DNA of 64,000 nt from Lachnospiraceae bacterium (GCA_017461725.1 JAFTXG010000031.1:1-64000); one strand, 5' to 3'. Positions 39,129-47,724 are shown, counted from the stretch's first letter. A program made the numbers and translations. Notes: generated from the letters alone by a model not told the origin.

Positions 39129-39794
39129 ATGGGAAACGCATATGAAACAATTTTAACACATAAAATCGTCGCAATCGTTCGCGGATTTTCGTCCGAGGAT
39201 GTCGTGGAGATGGCCAAGGCTTATGTGGCTAACGGTATTCACTGTATTGAGGTTACATTTGATCAGAGCAGTGCGGAGAAACGCTTGGAGACGGCAAAGA
39301 CCATTAGGGCAGTGAAGGAAGCGCTGGGAGATCAGGTCTGCGTAGGTGCCGGTACGGTCATGACCGTGGAGCAGGTGCAGATGGCAGCGGAGGCCGGCGC
39401 AGAGTACATGATCTCCCCAAATGTGGACGAGGAGGTCATCAAGGAGACAAAACGCCTGGGCAAAGTGTCCATTCCCGGTGCGATGACGCCCACTGAGGTT
39501 GCTGCTGCTTACAAAATGGGCGCAGATATCATCAAGCTGTTCCCTGCCAATGAACTGGGACTGAGTTATATTAAAGCAATCAAGGCTCCCCTGAAGCATA
39601 TCCCGCTGATGGCTACCGGTGGAGTTCGTCCTGCCAATGCGGCGGATTACCTGAAAGCCGGCAGTGCAGCGCTCGGTGTAGGCGGAGATCTGGTCAACAA
39701 AGCGTGGGTCGCAGCGGGAGAGTTTGACAAGATCGGCATTGCGGCGAAGGCGTTTGTGGAGTCCATAAAGGAACACGCAAAGAATTTTTATTAA
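39129..39794 (+). CDS. eda: KDPG/KHG aldolase
   Basis: A 221-residue class I aldolase cleaving 2-keto-3-deoxy-6-phosphogluconate (or 4-hydroxy-2-oxoglutarate) to pyruvate. The Schiff-base Lys136 is in DIIKLFPA, with Glu41 in CIEVTF and Arg18 in IVRG. It is the last gene of the operon and makes uronate or keto-deoxy sugar acid breakdown the likely endpoint. Slightly longer than the 205-215 residue norm. No KDG kinase or uronate isomerase is in the window. Confidence 0.9.
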   Translation: MGNAYETILTHKIVAIVRGFSSEDVVEMAKAYVANGIHCIEVTFDQSSAEKRLETAKTIRAVKEALGDQVCVGAGTVMTVEQVQMAAEAGAEYMISPNVDEEVIKETKRLGKVSIPGAMTPTEVAAAYKMGADIIKLFPANELGLSYIKAIKAPLKHIPLMATGGVRPANAADYLKAGSAALGVGGDLVNKAWVAAGEFDKIGIAAKAFVESIKEHAKNFY

Positions 39795-39846
39795 GATTTA
39801 TTTAATCTTGGCTCTCGGCCCCTTAAAACGGCCCGGGAGCCTTTTT
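39788..39846 (+). repeat. Terminator-like repeat, copy B
   Basis: Starts at the eda stop codon. TTATTAAGATTTATTTAAT leads into hairpin 39810-39821 with 39830-39841 (one mismatch) and TTTTT. It serves as the operon terminator. By eye it matches copy A (29880-29936) at about 48 of 58 aligned positions, and the similarity covers the AT-rich lead-in as well as the stem. Confidence 0.85.
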
Positions 39847-39853
39847 GTACCTC

Positions 39854-39882
39854 TTGACAAAATCTTGTCAGTCAAATATTAT
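39854..39882 (+). promoter_or_regulatory. Promoter of the GntR-ABC module
   Basis: Perfect -35 TTGACA (39854-39859), 17-base spacer, -10 TATTAT (39877-39882). Confidence 0.8.
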
Positions 39883-39884
39883 AT

Positions 39885-39911
39885 AAGTGTACTATCTCAC
39901 ATAGTACACTT
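39885..39911. promoter_or_regulatory. Operator of the YtrA-type regulator
   Basis: Inverted repeat AAGTGTACTA (39885-39894) and TAGTACACTT (39902-39911) with a 7-base centre. It begins two bases after the -10 box, over the transcription start, and resembles known YtrA-family operators. It implies repression of its own operon. Confidence 0.75.
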
Positions 39912-40005
39912 AACAAAGAAACAGATATCGCCGGAAAAATGGAAAATCTTTATCAGGTAGTTTTGCCGGCGATAACCACAAATATTTCAGAAAGGGGGAA
40001 ATGGG

Positions 40006-40419
40006 ATGTTTCAGGTGGATCCGATGTCCAGAACACCGGTATATGAGCAGATCGTGGAGCAGGCGGAGCGCTTTATCCTGGCGGGAATCATGAATGCCAA
40101 CGATAAGCTGCCGTCGGTGCGAAATCTGTCGGTGGAGCTGGCCATTAATCCGAATACTATTCAGAAGTCCTATACGGAGTTGGACAGAAGGGGAGTCATT
40201 TACTCTGTACCGGGCAAGGGGTGTTTCGTTTCTACAGATGCTTTGGAAAAAATAGGGGGAAATCGAAGAATGAAACTTGAGGAACTGAAAAAGCTGTTGA
40301 TTGAGTTGAAGATGGCGGGGATCACCTACAAGGAGCTGGAGGAGTGTCTGAAGGCTGCGTTCAGTGATTCGCTGGCTGAGGAGATGGGTAACTGGAAAGG
40401 AGGCGACACGGATGATTAA
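40006..40419 (+). CDS. GntR-family regulator, YtrA subfamily
   Basis: A 137-residue repressor with the winged helix at residues 10-75 (PVYEQIVEQAERFI, KLPSVRNLSVELAINPNTIQ, YTELDRRGVIYSVPGKGCFV) and the short YtrA-type C-terminal dimerisation segment in place of a ligand domain. A GGGGG ribosome site is upstream. It overlaps the ATPase gene by eight bases. Such regulators usually respond to cell-envelope stress or antibiotics through an unknown signal. Confidence 0.9.
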   Translation: MFQVDPMSRTPVYEQIVEQAERFILAGIMNANDKLPSVRNLSVELAINPNTIQKSYTELDRRGVIYSVPGKGCFVSTDALEKIGGNRRMKLEELKKLLIELKMAGITYKELEECLKAAFSDSLAEEMGNWKGGDTDD

Positions 40420-41320
40420 AGCGGAAAATGTGGTAAAAAAGTTTGAAGATTTTACCGCACTTAACGGTATCAGCTGCAGCATTCCCAGCGGCTGTATCTA
40501 CGGAATGGTCGGCTCCAACGGTGCCGGAAAGAGTACATTTCTTCGTCTGGTGACCGGTATTTACCGCGCGGACGGCGGAACCATCACCATCGACGGTGAG
40601 CCGGTATACGAAAATCCTTCCGCAAAGGGAAAAATAGCGTTCGTTCCCGACGAGCTGTACTTCCTGCCCGGCGCGACCATGGACAGAATGGCGAAGCTCT
40701 ATCAGGCCATCTATCCGGATTTTGATACAGCGCGGTATAATCGTCTGGCTGAGGCCTTCGGGCTGAACCGTGGTAAGCAGGTGAATACCTTCTCCAAGGG
40801 TATGCGCCGTCAGGCGGCGACGATCCTGGCGATCTCCTGTAAGCCCCAGTATCTGTTTCTGGATGAGACCTTCGACGGCCTTGATCCCGTCATGCGTAAT
40901 CTGGTGAAGGGTCTGATCTGTCAGGACGTGGCGGAACGAAATGCCACCGCGATCATTACCTCCCACTCTCTGCGCGAGCTGGAGGACACCTGTGATCAGC
41001 TGGCCCTTCTGCACAAGGGCGGTGTGATTCTGGAGAGCGACATCGGAGATTTGAAGACTTCCTTATTTAAAGTGCAGATCGCATTCCGCGAGGAGTACGG
41101 GATCAGCAAGTTTGAGGGCATGCCTCTTCTGCACTTCTCAAAGAAGGGCTCTGTTGCAAATATGATTGCCAGAGGTGACCGTGAGGCGCTGGTGGCGAAG
41201 CTGAAGGCCATGAATCCCCTGCTTCTGGATGTGCTGCCTCTGACACTGGAGGAAGTGTTCACCTACGAGATGGAGGCATTGGGATATGCATTCCACGATG
41301 TATTGGAGGTGGAATCATGA
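40412..41320 (+). CDS. ABC transporter ATP-binding protein (YtrB-like)
   Basis: A 302-residue ATPase. Walker A is GSNGAGKST, the signature is FSKGMRRQA, Walker B is YLFLDETFDGLD and the H-loop is TSHSLRELED. It is of the short YtrB/EcsA-like exporter type. AAAGGAGG precedes ATG 40412. The next gene starts within its stop codon, so the three genes form one translationally coupled unit. Confidence 0.92.
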   Translation: MIKAENVVKKFEDFTALNGISCSIPSGCIYGMVGSNGAGKSTFLRLVTGIYRADGGTITIDGEPVYENPSAKGKIAFVPDELYFLPGATMDRMAKLYQAIYPDFDTARYNRLAEAFGLNRGKQVNTFSKGMRRQAATILAISCKPQYLFLDETFDGLDPVMRNLVKGLICQDVAERNATAIITSHSLRELEDTCDQLALLHKGGVILESDIGDLKTSLFKVQIAFREEYGISKFEGMPLLHFSKKGSVANMIARGDREALVAKLKAMNPLLLDVLPLTLEEVFTYEMEALGYAFHDVLEVES

Positions 41321-43581
41321 TGAAAAATCTTCGTATTAATAAAGAACTGTATCGCGACGGTCTGAGACAGCTGAAGATCGTGGGAATTATGGGTATGGTT
41401 ATCTATTGTCTGTCTGCGATCCTGACATCGGTGGGAATTTATATCAATTCCTCTTACTACCGTCAGGCGGAGATGATGGATTATCCCGGAAATATGGGAA
41501 TAGTGATGGAGATTGCCCCGGAAGGGCTTCCGATCTATGAGTTCCACTGGATTCTGTTTACGGCCTTTCCGATTCTGGTGCCGGTAATGACGTTGATTCT
41601 GTTCAATTTCCTGAACCAGCGAAATGCCAGCGATTTTTACCACGCGATTCCGGATACCCGGGGAACGCTGTATGTGAGCTACTGTGCGGCGATCCTGACC
41701 TGGCTGTTTGCCATCATCGGTGTGTCATCGATCCTGGCCATTGCGGGAATATCGCTGATTCCCGGCTATTTTGTGGTCTGGAGTACACTGCCGAAATCGC
41801 TGTTTATCATTATTGCGACCTGTATTCTGGTGATGGGAGGTATCCTGATCGCCAAGAGCTTGACCGGAACCTTCATGTCTAACCTGGCTGTGACGCTGAT
41901 GGTGCTTTTTCTGCCACGCGTGTTCATCACCGCGGTGATGGCGATCGCATCGGATATGCTGGGATTTGTGGTGTGGGATTTTTCCAACTCACTGATGAAC
42001 GGCAGATACAATGTGCTGGTGGGCATCATATTGACGATATTTGGGGGCAGCAATCCCCTGGGTTACTGGAGCAGTGGTCTCTATACACTGGTTCTGGGAC
42101 TGATTTATCTGGCGATTGCCTATGTTTTGTTTGTCCGCAGAAAGAGTGAGAGCGCCGGACATGCGGCCATCAGCAACCGGCTGCAGATGGTGTTCCGCCT
42201 GGCGGTGTCATTGGCGGTATGTCTGTTCCCGATCTATTTTATCGCCTACAATGGAACCCACAGTTATGGATGGAGCGACAGTGATCTCTTTATGATCGTG
42301 GTGTTCTATGTGGTGGCTGTGGTGGTGTACTTTATCTACGAGCTGATCACTACCGGAAAGCTGAGGCAGTTCAAGCGGATGCTGAAGGGCCTGATCCTTC
42401 TGGCGGTGGGAAATGTGCTGGTTTTGGGGATTCTCTGGGGGATTTACGGTTCTGTGGTGAATTTCCAGCCGTCGGCGGAAGAAATCGATTATATTCGCAT
42501 GCTCAGCAATGACCGCAATTATTTCCAGTCTCAGACCGATGAGATCAAGATTTCGGATGAGAAGGTGGCCGAGGTTACCGCAGAAGCATTGAAGAGAACT
42601 ATTTTACGCCGCACGCACACCGGTGAAACCGAGGTGGTCGTGGATGAAACCTATTATAGCAAGTATGCGCAGGAGGAGGCTCAGGTGCGTACCGTTCACA
42701 AGGAAGTGGCTATCAACTGTGGCCTGAAAACGGTCTACCGTGAGCTGATCTATACCGAGGAGGAATGGGCGCTCGTTGCGAAATGTCTCAGCGAGATGGA
42801 GGAGTATCGTCAGGTGTACTGTACCTTGCCCAAGGTGTCAGAGGAAGGCCGTATCTACAGTTATCACGGCTGGATCTCGAATGAGCAGGCAATCAAGGTT
42901 TATGAGGTGATGAAGGACGAGGTCCATGAGGTGGATTTTGCTGAGTGGTACATGGGTGTCACCGATTTCTACAGCAGAGACTATCTGGATGCGATCTGTG
43001 TTTACACCGAGATCCCGGGAACGGGAAATTATCGTACAGTAAATCTTCCGATTCTGGATTCCATGGTGCGAACTAAGGAGTGTTATCTGGAGCAGATGGG
43101 TGTTGAGCAGATTTCCGAGGAGGAGAAGACACAGTGGGAAATGATCAGAAGCAGTATCCGGGGTGTTGATCCGGAGGCGGGTTCTGACAAGAACACGGAA
43201 GAAACGCAGGTCAATTACAATAACATCAATGTGGATATCCGGGTTTTGGACGAAACATGGGAGATTGTAGATGAGGTGTACTTCAATCTGGAAGGTTATC
43301 ACGACGGAAAGAGCTGGGTAGTCAATCGCTGGGGGCATCTGTCCGATGAAGAGCAGGAGGAAAAGCTGCTGTCATTGATCGATAAGCTGTATGCCGGAGA
43401 GTTTGGAAGAGCTGAGACCGCCGGGGAAATGCTGATGATTACCGTGAGGTGCAGCTATGAACTGGATGGAGGAAACTATGTGGATATGACAAACAATTTC
43501 TGTGTGTCTCTCACTGCTGAAGTGGAAACGGAGATCGAGGAACTGTTTGGATATCAGTTGGATTCCTATCTGGGTCACTGA
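41317..43581 (+). CDS. Large ABC permease-like membrane protein
   Basis: A 754-residue protein paired with the ATPase. The N-terminal half (to about residue 390) has about ten hydrophobic segments like an ABC-2 type permease; the C-terminal ~360 residues are hydrophilic and acidic, without recognised motifs, and probably lie outside the membrane (I recall similar proteins annotated DUF6449, not confirmed). The ATG overlaps the ATPase stop (ATGATGA). Role probably export or envelope defence, by analogy with YtrBCD; substrate unknown. Confidence 0.75.
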   Translation: MMKNLRINKELYRDGLRQLKIVGIMGMVIYCLSAILTSVGIYINSSYYRQAEMMDYPGNMGIVMEIAPEGLPIYEFHWILFTAFPILVPVMTLILFNFLNQRNASDFYHAIPDTRGTLYVSYCAAILTWLFAIIGVSSILAIAGISLIPGYFVVWSTLPKSLFIIIATCILVMGGILIAKSLTGTFMSNLAVTLMVLFLPRVFITAVMAIASDMLGFVVWDFSNSLMNGRYNVLVGIILTIFGGSNPLGYWSSGLYTLVLGLIYLAIAYVLFVRRKSESAGHAAISNRLQMVFRLAVSLAVCLFPIYFIAYNGTHSYGWSDSDLFMIVVFYVVAVVVYFIYELITTGKLRQFKRMLKGLILLAVGNVLVLGILWGIYGSVVNFQPSAEEIDYIRMLSNDRNYFQSQTDEIKISDEKVAEVTAEALKRTILRRTHTGETEVVVDETYYSKYAQEEAQVRTVHKEVAINCGLKTVYRELIYTEEEWALVAKCLSEMEEYRQVYCTLPKVSEEGRIYSYHGWISNEQAIKVYEVMKDEVHEVDFAEWYMGVTDFYSRDYLDAICVYTEIPGTGNYRTVNLPILDSMVRTKECYLEQMGVEQISEEEKTQWEMIRSSIRGVDPEAGSDKNTEETQVNYNNINVDIRVLDETWEIVDEVYFNLEGYHDGKSWVVNRWGHLSDEEQEEKLLSLIDKLYAGEFGRAETAGEMLMITVRCSYELDGGNYVDMTNNFCVSLTAEVETEIEELFGYQLDSYLGH

Positions 43582-43662
43582 TCTGTTTTATGGAAAGATT
43601 GAGTGAAAGACAGAGCTCTTTCCATGGCGTGATATAGAATATCTGTTGAGAAATAACAATGA

Positions 43663-43707
43663 GACCGCAGATAACGGAAAGATGATCCGTCGTCTGCGGT
43701 CCTTTTG
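43663..43707 (+). terminator. Terminator between the ABC module and the CDF gene
   Basis: Stem GACCGCAGA (43663-43671) with TCTGCGGTC (43693-43701), further pairing inside (ACGGA/TCCGT), then CTTTTGT. It terminates the plus-strand module; the convergent CDF gene ends 60 bases on. Confidence 0.75.
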
Positions 43708-43766
43708 TAATGGTGTGCAATATTCATGTGATTTAGCATCGGAAGACTTCTGGCGATGAAATCGGA

Positions 43767-44957
43767 TCACACCCCGGAGCAATTACGATTAAACACCGGC
43801 TCATCGAAGGTGATCACGGTGTAATATGTGCCGTTCTCGCGGTGGGCCAGCTCCTCATCCAACTGACGTTTGATGGATTTTTCCTGCTTTTTCAGGTGGG
43901 TGGGCAAGGTAACATCAAAAATCAGGTTAGTGAAGTCATTTGCTCTGACCATGCGGAAATCGTGGGTCCTCAGTTCGGGGTCAATGTCTGCCAGCAGCTG
44001 ATCCACTAGAGCATGAAGTCTGCTCAGCTCCGGGTCATCGGTGACGATGGGATCATAGTGGATCACCAGATGAATATTGTGGCTCTTTAAGCATTCCCGC
44101 TCCATGTCGTCGATGATCTCGTGGCAAGCAAGCGGCTCCTCCTTCTGATCCATCTCAACATGGATGGTGGCGAAGCGCTGACCGGGGCCATAGTCGTGAA
44201 CCATCAGGTCGTGGTAGCCCAGAACCTTGGGGTGGGCGCTGATATAATCCACGATCAGTGCCTGCAGCTCAGGGGATGCCGATTCACCCAGGAGGGGACT
44301 GATGGTCTCCTTGGCCAGGTTGGCGCCGCTGTACAGAATGAACAGGGAGACGCCGAGACCAAAAAAGCCGTCAACCGGAAGCTGGGTAGTGGTTTCAATG
44401 ATGGCCGAGAGCAGGACCGCAGCGGTAGCGACTACGTCGTTGCGGCTGTCTACGGAGGTGGCCATCAGAGCTGAGGAGTTGATCATCCTTCCTGTGGTGC
44501 GGTTGAACAGGCTCATCCAGAGCTTGACTAAAATGGAACTGACCAGTATAACCACCAGGGCGGCAGAGAACTCCACCGGTGAGGGAGAGATGATTTTCTG
44601 TACGGAAGACTTTGCCAGCTCAAAGCCGATCAGAATGATAATCGCAGCCACGGCAAGACCGGAGAGGTACTCAAATCGTGCGTGACCGTAAGGATGCTCC
44701 TCATCCGCCGGCTGCTCTGCCAGCTTAAAGCCCAGCAGCGTCACAATGGAGCTGGTGGCATCGGAGAGGTTGTTCATCGCATCCGCCGTGATGGATACTG
44801 AGCCGGAGATTGTGCCGATGATGATTTTACCGGTAAACAAAAGCAGATTGCAGACGATACCCACGATACCGGATAATTTGCCTACAGCAGACCGCACGCG
44901 GGGACTGCCGGGATCGTTGTAGTTTTTAATAAAAAGGCGAAGCAGTAATCGGGTCAT
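43767..44957 (-). CDS. Cation diffusion facilitator (CDF) metal exporter
   Basis: A 396-residue CDF protein exporting divalent metals (Zn, Fe, Mn or Co) in exchange for protons. The first membrane metal site is ITADAMNNLSDA and the loop HPYGHARFEYLSG follows; the second site is SVDSRNDVVAT. The C-terminal cytoplasmic domain is longer than in FieF, about 110 extra residues. I start at MTRLLLRLFIKNY with an AAAGGGA site 11 bases upstream; longer in-frame readings lack one. Metal not predictable. Confidence 0.88.
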   Translation of the reverse strand: MTRLLLRLFIKNYNDPGSPRVRSAVGKLSGIVGIVCNLLLFTGKIIIGTISGSVSITADAMNNLSDATSSIVTLLGFKLAEQPADEEHPYGHARFEYLSGLAVAAIIILIGFELAKSSVQKIISPSPVEFSAALVVILVSSILVKLWMSLFNRTTGRMINSSALMATSVDSRNDVVATAAVLLSAIIETTTQLPVDGFFGLGVSLFILYSGANLAKETISPLLGESASPELQALIVDYISAHPKVLGYHDLMVHDYGPGQRFATIHVEMDQKEEPLACHEIIDDMERECLKSHNIHLVIHYDPIVTDDPELSRLHALVDQLLADIDPELRTHDFRMVRANDFTNLIFDVTLPTHLKKQEKSIKRQLDEELAHRENGTYYTVITFDEPVFNRNCSGV

Positions 44958-45121
44958 TAGGTTTAAAATCCCTTTCTTTGACAGGTAATATGACGTGAGT
45001 GTCAAAGGGTCTATCCTCCACGGCCATCGAGTATGGAATGTATGACCTTTTGAACCTGATATCATTATATTCAAGTGTAGTACGTCCCATCATACCGCAT
45101 GGAGGAATATTTTTCAAGAAG

Positions 45122-45171
45122 GAAAGAACGATTGTTCATGCAGGCAGAAAGAACGATTGTTCATGCAGGCA
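45122..45171. repeat. Two perfect 25-bp tandem repeats with inverted cores
   Basis: The 25-bp unit occurs at 45122-45146 and 45147-45171 without a mismatch. Each contains GAAC-GATT-GTTC (45126-45137 and 45151-45162), the half-site arrangement of Firmicute LexA boxes, though the flanking bases differ from the full LexA consensus. They lie 165-215 bases before the CDF start. The 44958-45207 gap holds no other feature I can support. Confidence 0.6.
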
Positions 45172-45201
45172 GGAAGGATTATCTCTGTAAGGGAGGCAGG
45201 G

Positions 45202-45239
45202 AAAGAAACAGACACCGGAAATGGTACTCCGATGTCTGT
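45202..45239 (-). terminator. Terminator of the citrate synthase gene
   Basis: Stem ACAGACACCGGA (45208-45219) with TCCGATGTCTGT (45228-45239, one mismatch); on the minus strand it is followed by TTTCTTT. It lies 38 bases past the stop codon. Confidence 0.7.
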
Positions 45240-45276
45240 GGTGGGTTTGCATTAAACTATTTACAGAGGCGAAAAA

Positions 45277-46638
45277 TCAGTCTCTCTTGCTCAGTCTTAC
45301 ATAATCTCTGTGAGTGCCTACATACTGATATGCGGGACGGATGATCTTTCCTGCGTTTACGATCTCCTCCATGCGGTGCGCACACCAGCCGGGGATACGG
45401 GCGATGGCGAAGATGGGGGTGAACAGTTCCTGAGGCAGGCCAAGCATGGTGTATACAAAGCCGCTGTAGAAGTCCACGTTTGCGCAGACTGCCTTGGGCA
45501 GGTTTTTGTTCTGGGAGATCATCTCGGTGGCGAGGCGCTCTACTCTCTCGTAGAGTGCGAACTCTCTGGTCAGGCCCTTTTCCTCGGACAGCTCGCGGGC
45601 GAACTGCTTAAGGATCACAGCTCGGGGGTCGGACAGGGTGTAGACTGCGTGACCCATACCGTAGATCAGGCCGGATTTGTCGAAGGCCTGCTTGTTCAGG
45701 AGCTTTGCCAGATAATCCTTTACCTGAGCCTCATCATCCCAGTTCTGTACATGCTGCTTCAGATCGGCAAACATCTGATGTACCTTAATGTTGGCACCGC
45801 CGTGTCTGGGGCCTCGCAGGGAGCCCAGGGACGCGGAGATCGCTGAGTAGGTGTCGGTTCCGGTGGAGGAAACGACATGGGTGGTGAAGGTGGAGTTATT
45901 ACCGCCGCCGTGCTCCGCATGGAGAACCAGCGCGACATCCAAAACCTTCGCCTCCAGTTCAGTATACTCACCGTCGGAATGGAGCAGTCTCAGCATATTT
46001 TCTGCGGTGGAGAGCTGCATCTTGGGCCGACGGATGATCAGACTCTTATCCAGATAGTAGTGGCGGTAAGCCTGATAGCCGTAGAGGGAGATCAGCGGGA
46101 ACTGGGCGATCAGCTGCAGGGACTGGCGCAGCACGTTCTCGGTGGACAGATCGTCGGGGCGATCATCGTAGGAGAACAGAGTCAGCACACTTCGCTGCAG
46201 GGTATTCATCATGTCCGCAGTGGGCGCTTTCATGATAACATCGCGGGTGAATTTGTCCGGAAGCACGCGGAATGCGCTCAGAATCTGCACAAACTCGGAA
46301 AACTGCTGCATATTGGGGAGTTCGCCGAACAGAAGGAGATAGATGGTCTCCTCAAAGCCAAAACAGCGGTTGTTAAAGCCCTTTACCAAGTCGTGAACAT
46401 TGTAACCCTGGTAGAACAGCTCTCCCTCGATGGAAACTTTCTTTCCATCGACCCATTTGGTACCGTTTACGTCGGAAATCTCGGTCAGTCCGGTCAGGAC
46501 ACCTTTTCCGTTGGGTTCACGCAGACCGCGCTTAACGCCGTGCTGGTCGTACAGAGCCGGATCGATCTGTCCGGAGTCAAAACAGCGCTTGCTCAGAATT
46601 TTCAGCTGGGGATCGAGATTGGGGATTGTATGTTCCAT
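45277..46638 (-). CDS. Citrate synthase
   Basis: A 453-residue citrate synthase condensing acetyl-CoA and oxaloacetate. The active-site pattern is visible: HAEHGGGNNSTF, GSLRGPRHGGAN, YGMGHAVYTLSDPR and the Asp of NVDFYSGFVY. It is the longer form common in clostridia. The start is placed at MEHTIPNLD because GGAGG sits eight bases before it. It lies two genes from an aconitase-family hydratase, so the two provide the citrate-to-isocitrate arm, probably for glutamate synthesis. Confidence 0.93.
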   Translation of the reverse strand: MEHTIPNLDPQLKILSKRCFDSGQIDPALYDQHGVKRGLREPNGKGVLTGLTEISDVNGTKWVDGKKVSIEGELFYQGYNVHDLVKGFNNRCFGFEETIYLLLFGELPNMQQFSEFVQILSAFRVLPDKFTRDVIMKAPTADMMNTLQRSVLTLFSYDDRPDDLSTENVLRQSLQLIAQFPLISLYGYQAYRHYYLDKSLIIRRPKMQLSTAENMLRLLHSDGEYTELEAKVLDVALVLHAEHGGGNNSTFTTHVVSSTGTDTYSAISASLGSLRGPRHGGANIKVHQMFADLKQHVQNWDDEAQVKDYLAKLLNKQAFDKSGLIYGMGHAVYTLSDPRAVILKQFARELSEEKGLTREFALYERVERLATEMISQNKNLPKAVCANVDFYSGFVYTMLGLPQELFTPIFAIARIPGWCAHRMEEIVNAGKIIRPAYQYVGTHRDYVRLSKRD

Positions 46639-46751
46639 GAGGCTTACCTCCATTAGGTTAGTTTAGTTCTTTTGCATTGTCAGAAACGAATGTATCGAAA
46701 TCGATTGTGGCAAGTACAATCATTTGGTTGTAATAATATGATAATGGGTAC

Positions 46752-46780
46752 AGTTTAGCACAGTAAAGCGCAAAGGTCAA
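46752..46780 (-). promoter_or_regulatory. Citrate synthase promoter
   Basis: Minus strand: -35 TTGACC (46775-46780), 17-base spacer, -10 TAAACT (46752-46757), giving a ~105-base leader. The rest of the 46639-46902 gap shows no gene. Confidence 0.6.
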
Positions 46781-46902
46781 CCGAAATCCGAAAATTTTTT
46801 TGCGTATTTTTCAATTCCGTTAATTTTGACGGTGAATTCCCCTTGGGAGAACTAATATATGTATATTTTTTCGCAAAAAACCGAGACGGGATCCAAAGAG
46901 TT

Positions 46903-47472
46903 TTAACGGACCTGTTTGAATATGAACGCCGGGATGGGGGGATCTCCAGGGCGGTTGGCGTAGGAGGAGATGATCACCAGATATTCCCGGGGATCAAGAC
47001 CTTTAATATAGGGCAGAATCGTATCTCGCTCAGCGTAGCCGGTATCACCTCCGCTGTAAATACAAAGGCACAGCAGACCGCCGGGTTTTAGGCAGTTGAG
47101 GGACTTTTTGATGGCAGTGAGGCTGGTGTCCGGTCTGGTGGCCATGGCGTGATCACCGCCGGGCAGATATCCAAAATTGAACATAATGCAGTCTACACTG
47201 TCGGCAGCGGCATACTGATCCAGATGGGCATGGCTGTCCGGGATCACCTGTCCGATGTGGGAGAGCTGATGCGCGTCGAGGCGTTTTCTGGTGGAAGTGA
47301 CTGCCTGCTCCTGAATGTCGAAGGCGAGGACCTTTCCCGAATCACCGGTGAGACGGCAGAGAAACTCGGTGTCATGTCCGTTTCCTGCAGTGGCATCGAT
47401 GCAGAAGGAGCCCTCGGAAATATGGCTGGAGATAAATTGATGGCAGAAGTCGGTCACGGTAAAGCGTCGCAT
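46903..47472 (-). CDS. mnmM: tRNA wobble-uridine methyltransferase MnmM (YtqB)
   Basis: A 189-residue class I SAM methyltransferase of the YtqB family (once called putative rRNA methylase). The SAM site is CIDATAGNGHDTEFL, followed by FNFGYLPGGDH and the CLCIYSGGDTG segment that mark this family. In Bacillus MnmM methylates the nm5(s2)U34 made by MnmEG, so it completes the pathway started by mnmE/mnmG in this window. GAGGTGA precedes the ATG. Assigned by family features. Confidence 0.8.
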   Translation of the reverse strand: MRRFTVTDFCHQFISSHISEGSFCIDATAGNGHDTEFLCRLTGDSGKVLAFDIQEQAVTSTRKRLDAHQLSHIGQVIPDSHAHLDQYAAADSVDCIMFNFGYLPGGDHAMATRPDTSLTAIKKSLNCLKPGGLLCLCIYSGGDTGYAERDTILPYIKGLDPREYLVIISSYANRPGDPPIPAFIFKQVR

Positions 47473-47524
47473 GGGTCACCTCACGATTATATTCATGGTG
47501 TCAGAGAATCAGAACAATGATCTG

Positions 47525-47553
47525 ATTAAACATGTGATCGGGCGTGATGTCAA
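47525..47553 (-). promoter_or_regulatory. mnmM promoter
   Basis: Minus strand: perfect -35 TTGACA (47548-47553), 17-base spacer, -10 TTTAAT (47525-47530). Confidence 0.65.
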
Positions 47554-47648
47554 TATTGATCATGAACAATAGCATAACGGGGAATAAATAAAAAGTCAAG
47601 ATAAGAAAAATTTCATAAATTCAGTGGGACAAAAGGGGGAATTTCGGG

Positions 47649-47677
47649 TTGTAGAGAGAACGAAATTGTGATATGAT
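47649..47677 (+). promoter_or_regulatory. Candidate promoter of the 47725 gene pair
   Basis: -35 TTGTAG (47649-47654), 17-base spacer, -10 TATGAT (47672-47677). A second possible -10, TATAAT, is at 47687-47692. Confidence 0.45.
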
Positions 47678-47724
47678 AAATAAGACTATAATGAGGCGCA
47701 AATGGCGCGGAACGGAGAGTAAAA

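Noticed and set aside
44958..45276. Metal riboswitch (NiCo or Mn type) upstream of the CDF exporter
   Set aside because: No recognisable core of either class on the minus strand.
45099..45344. 81-codon plus-strand open frame across the 25-bp repeats
   Set aside because: Its protein mirrors the DNA repeat and then runs antisense into citrate synthase; no ribosome site.
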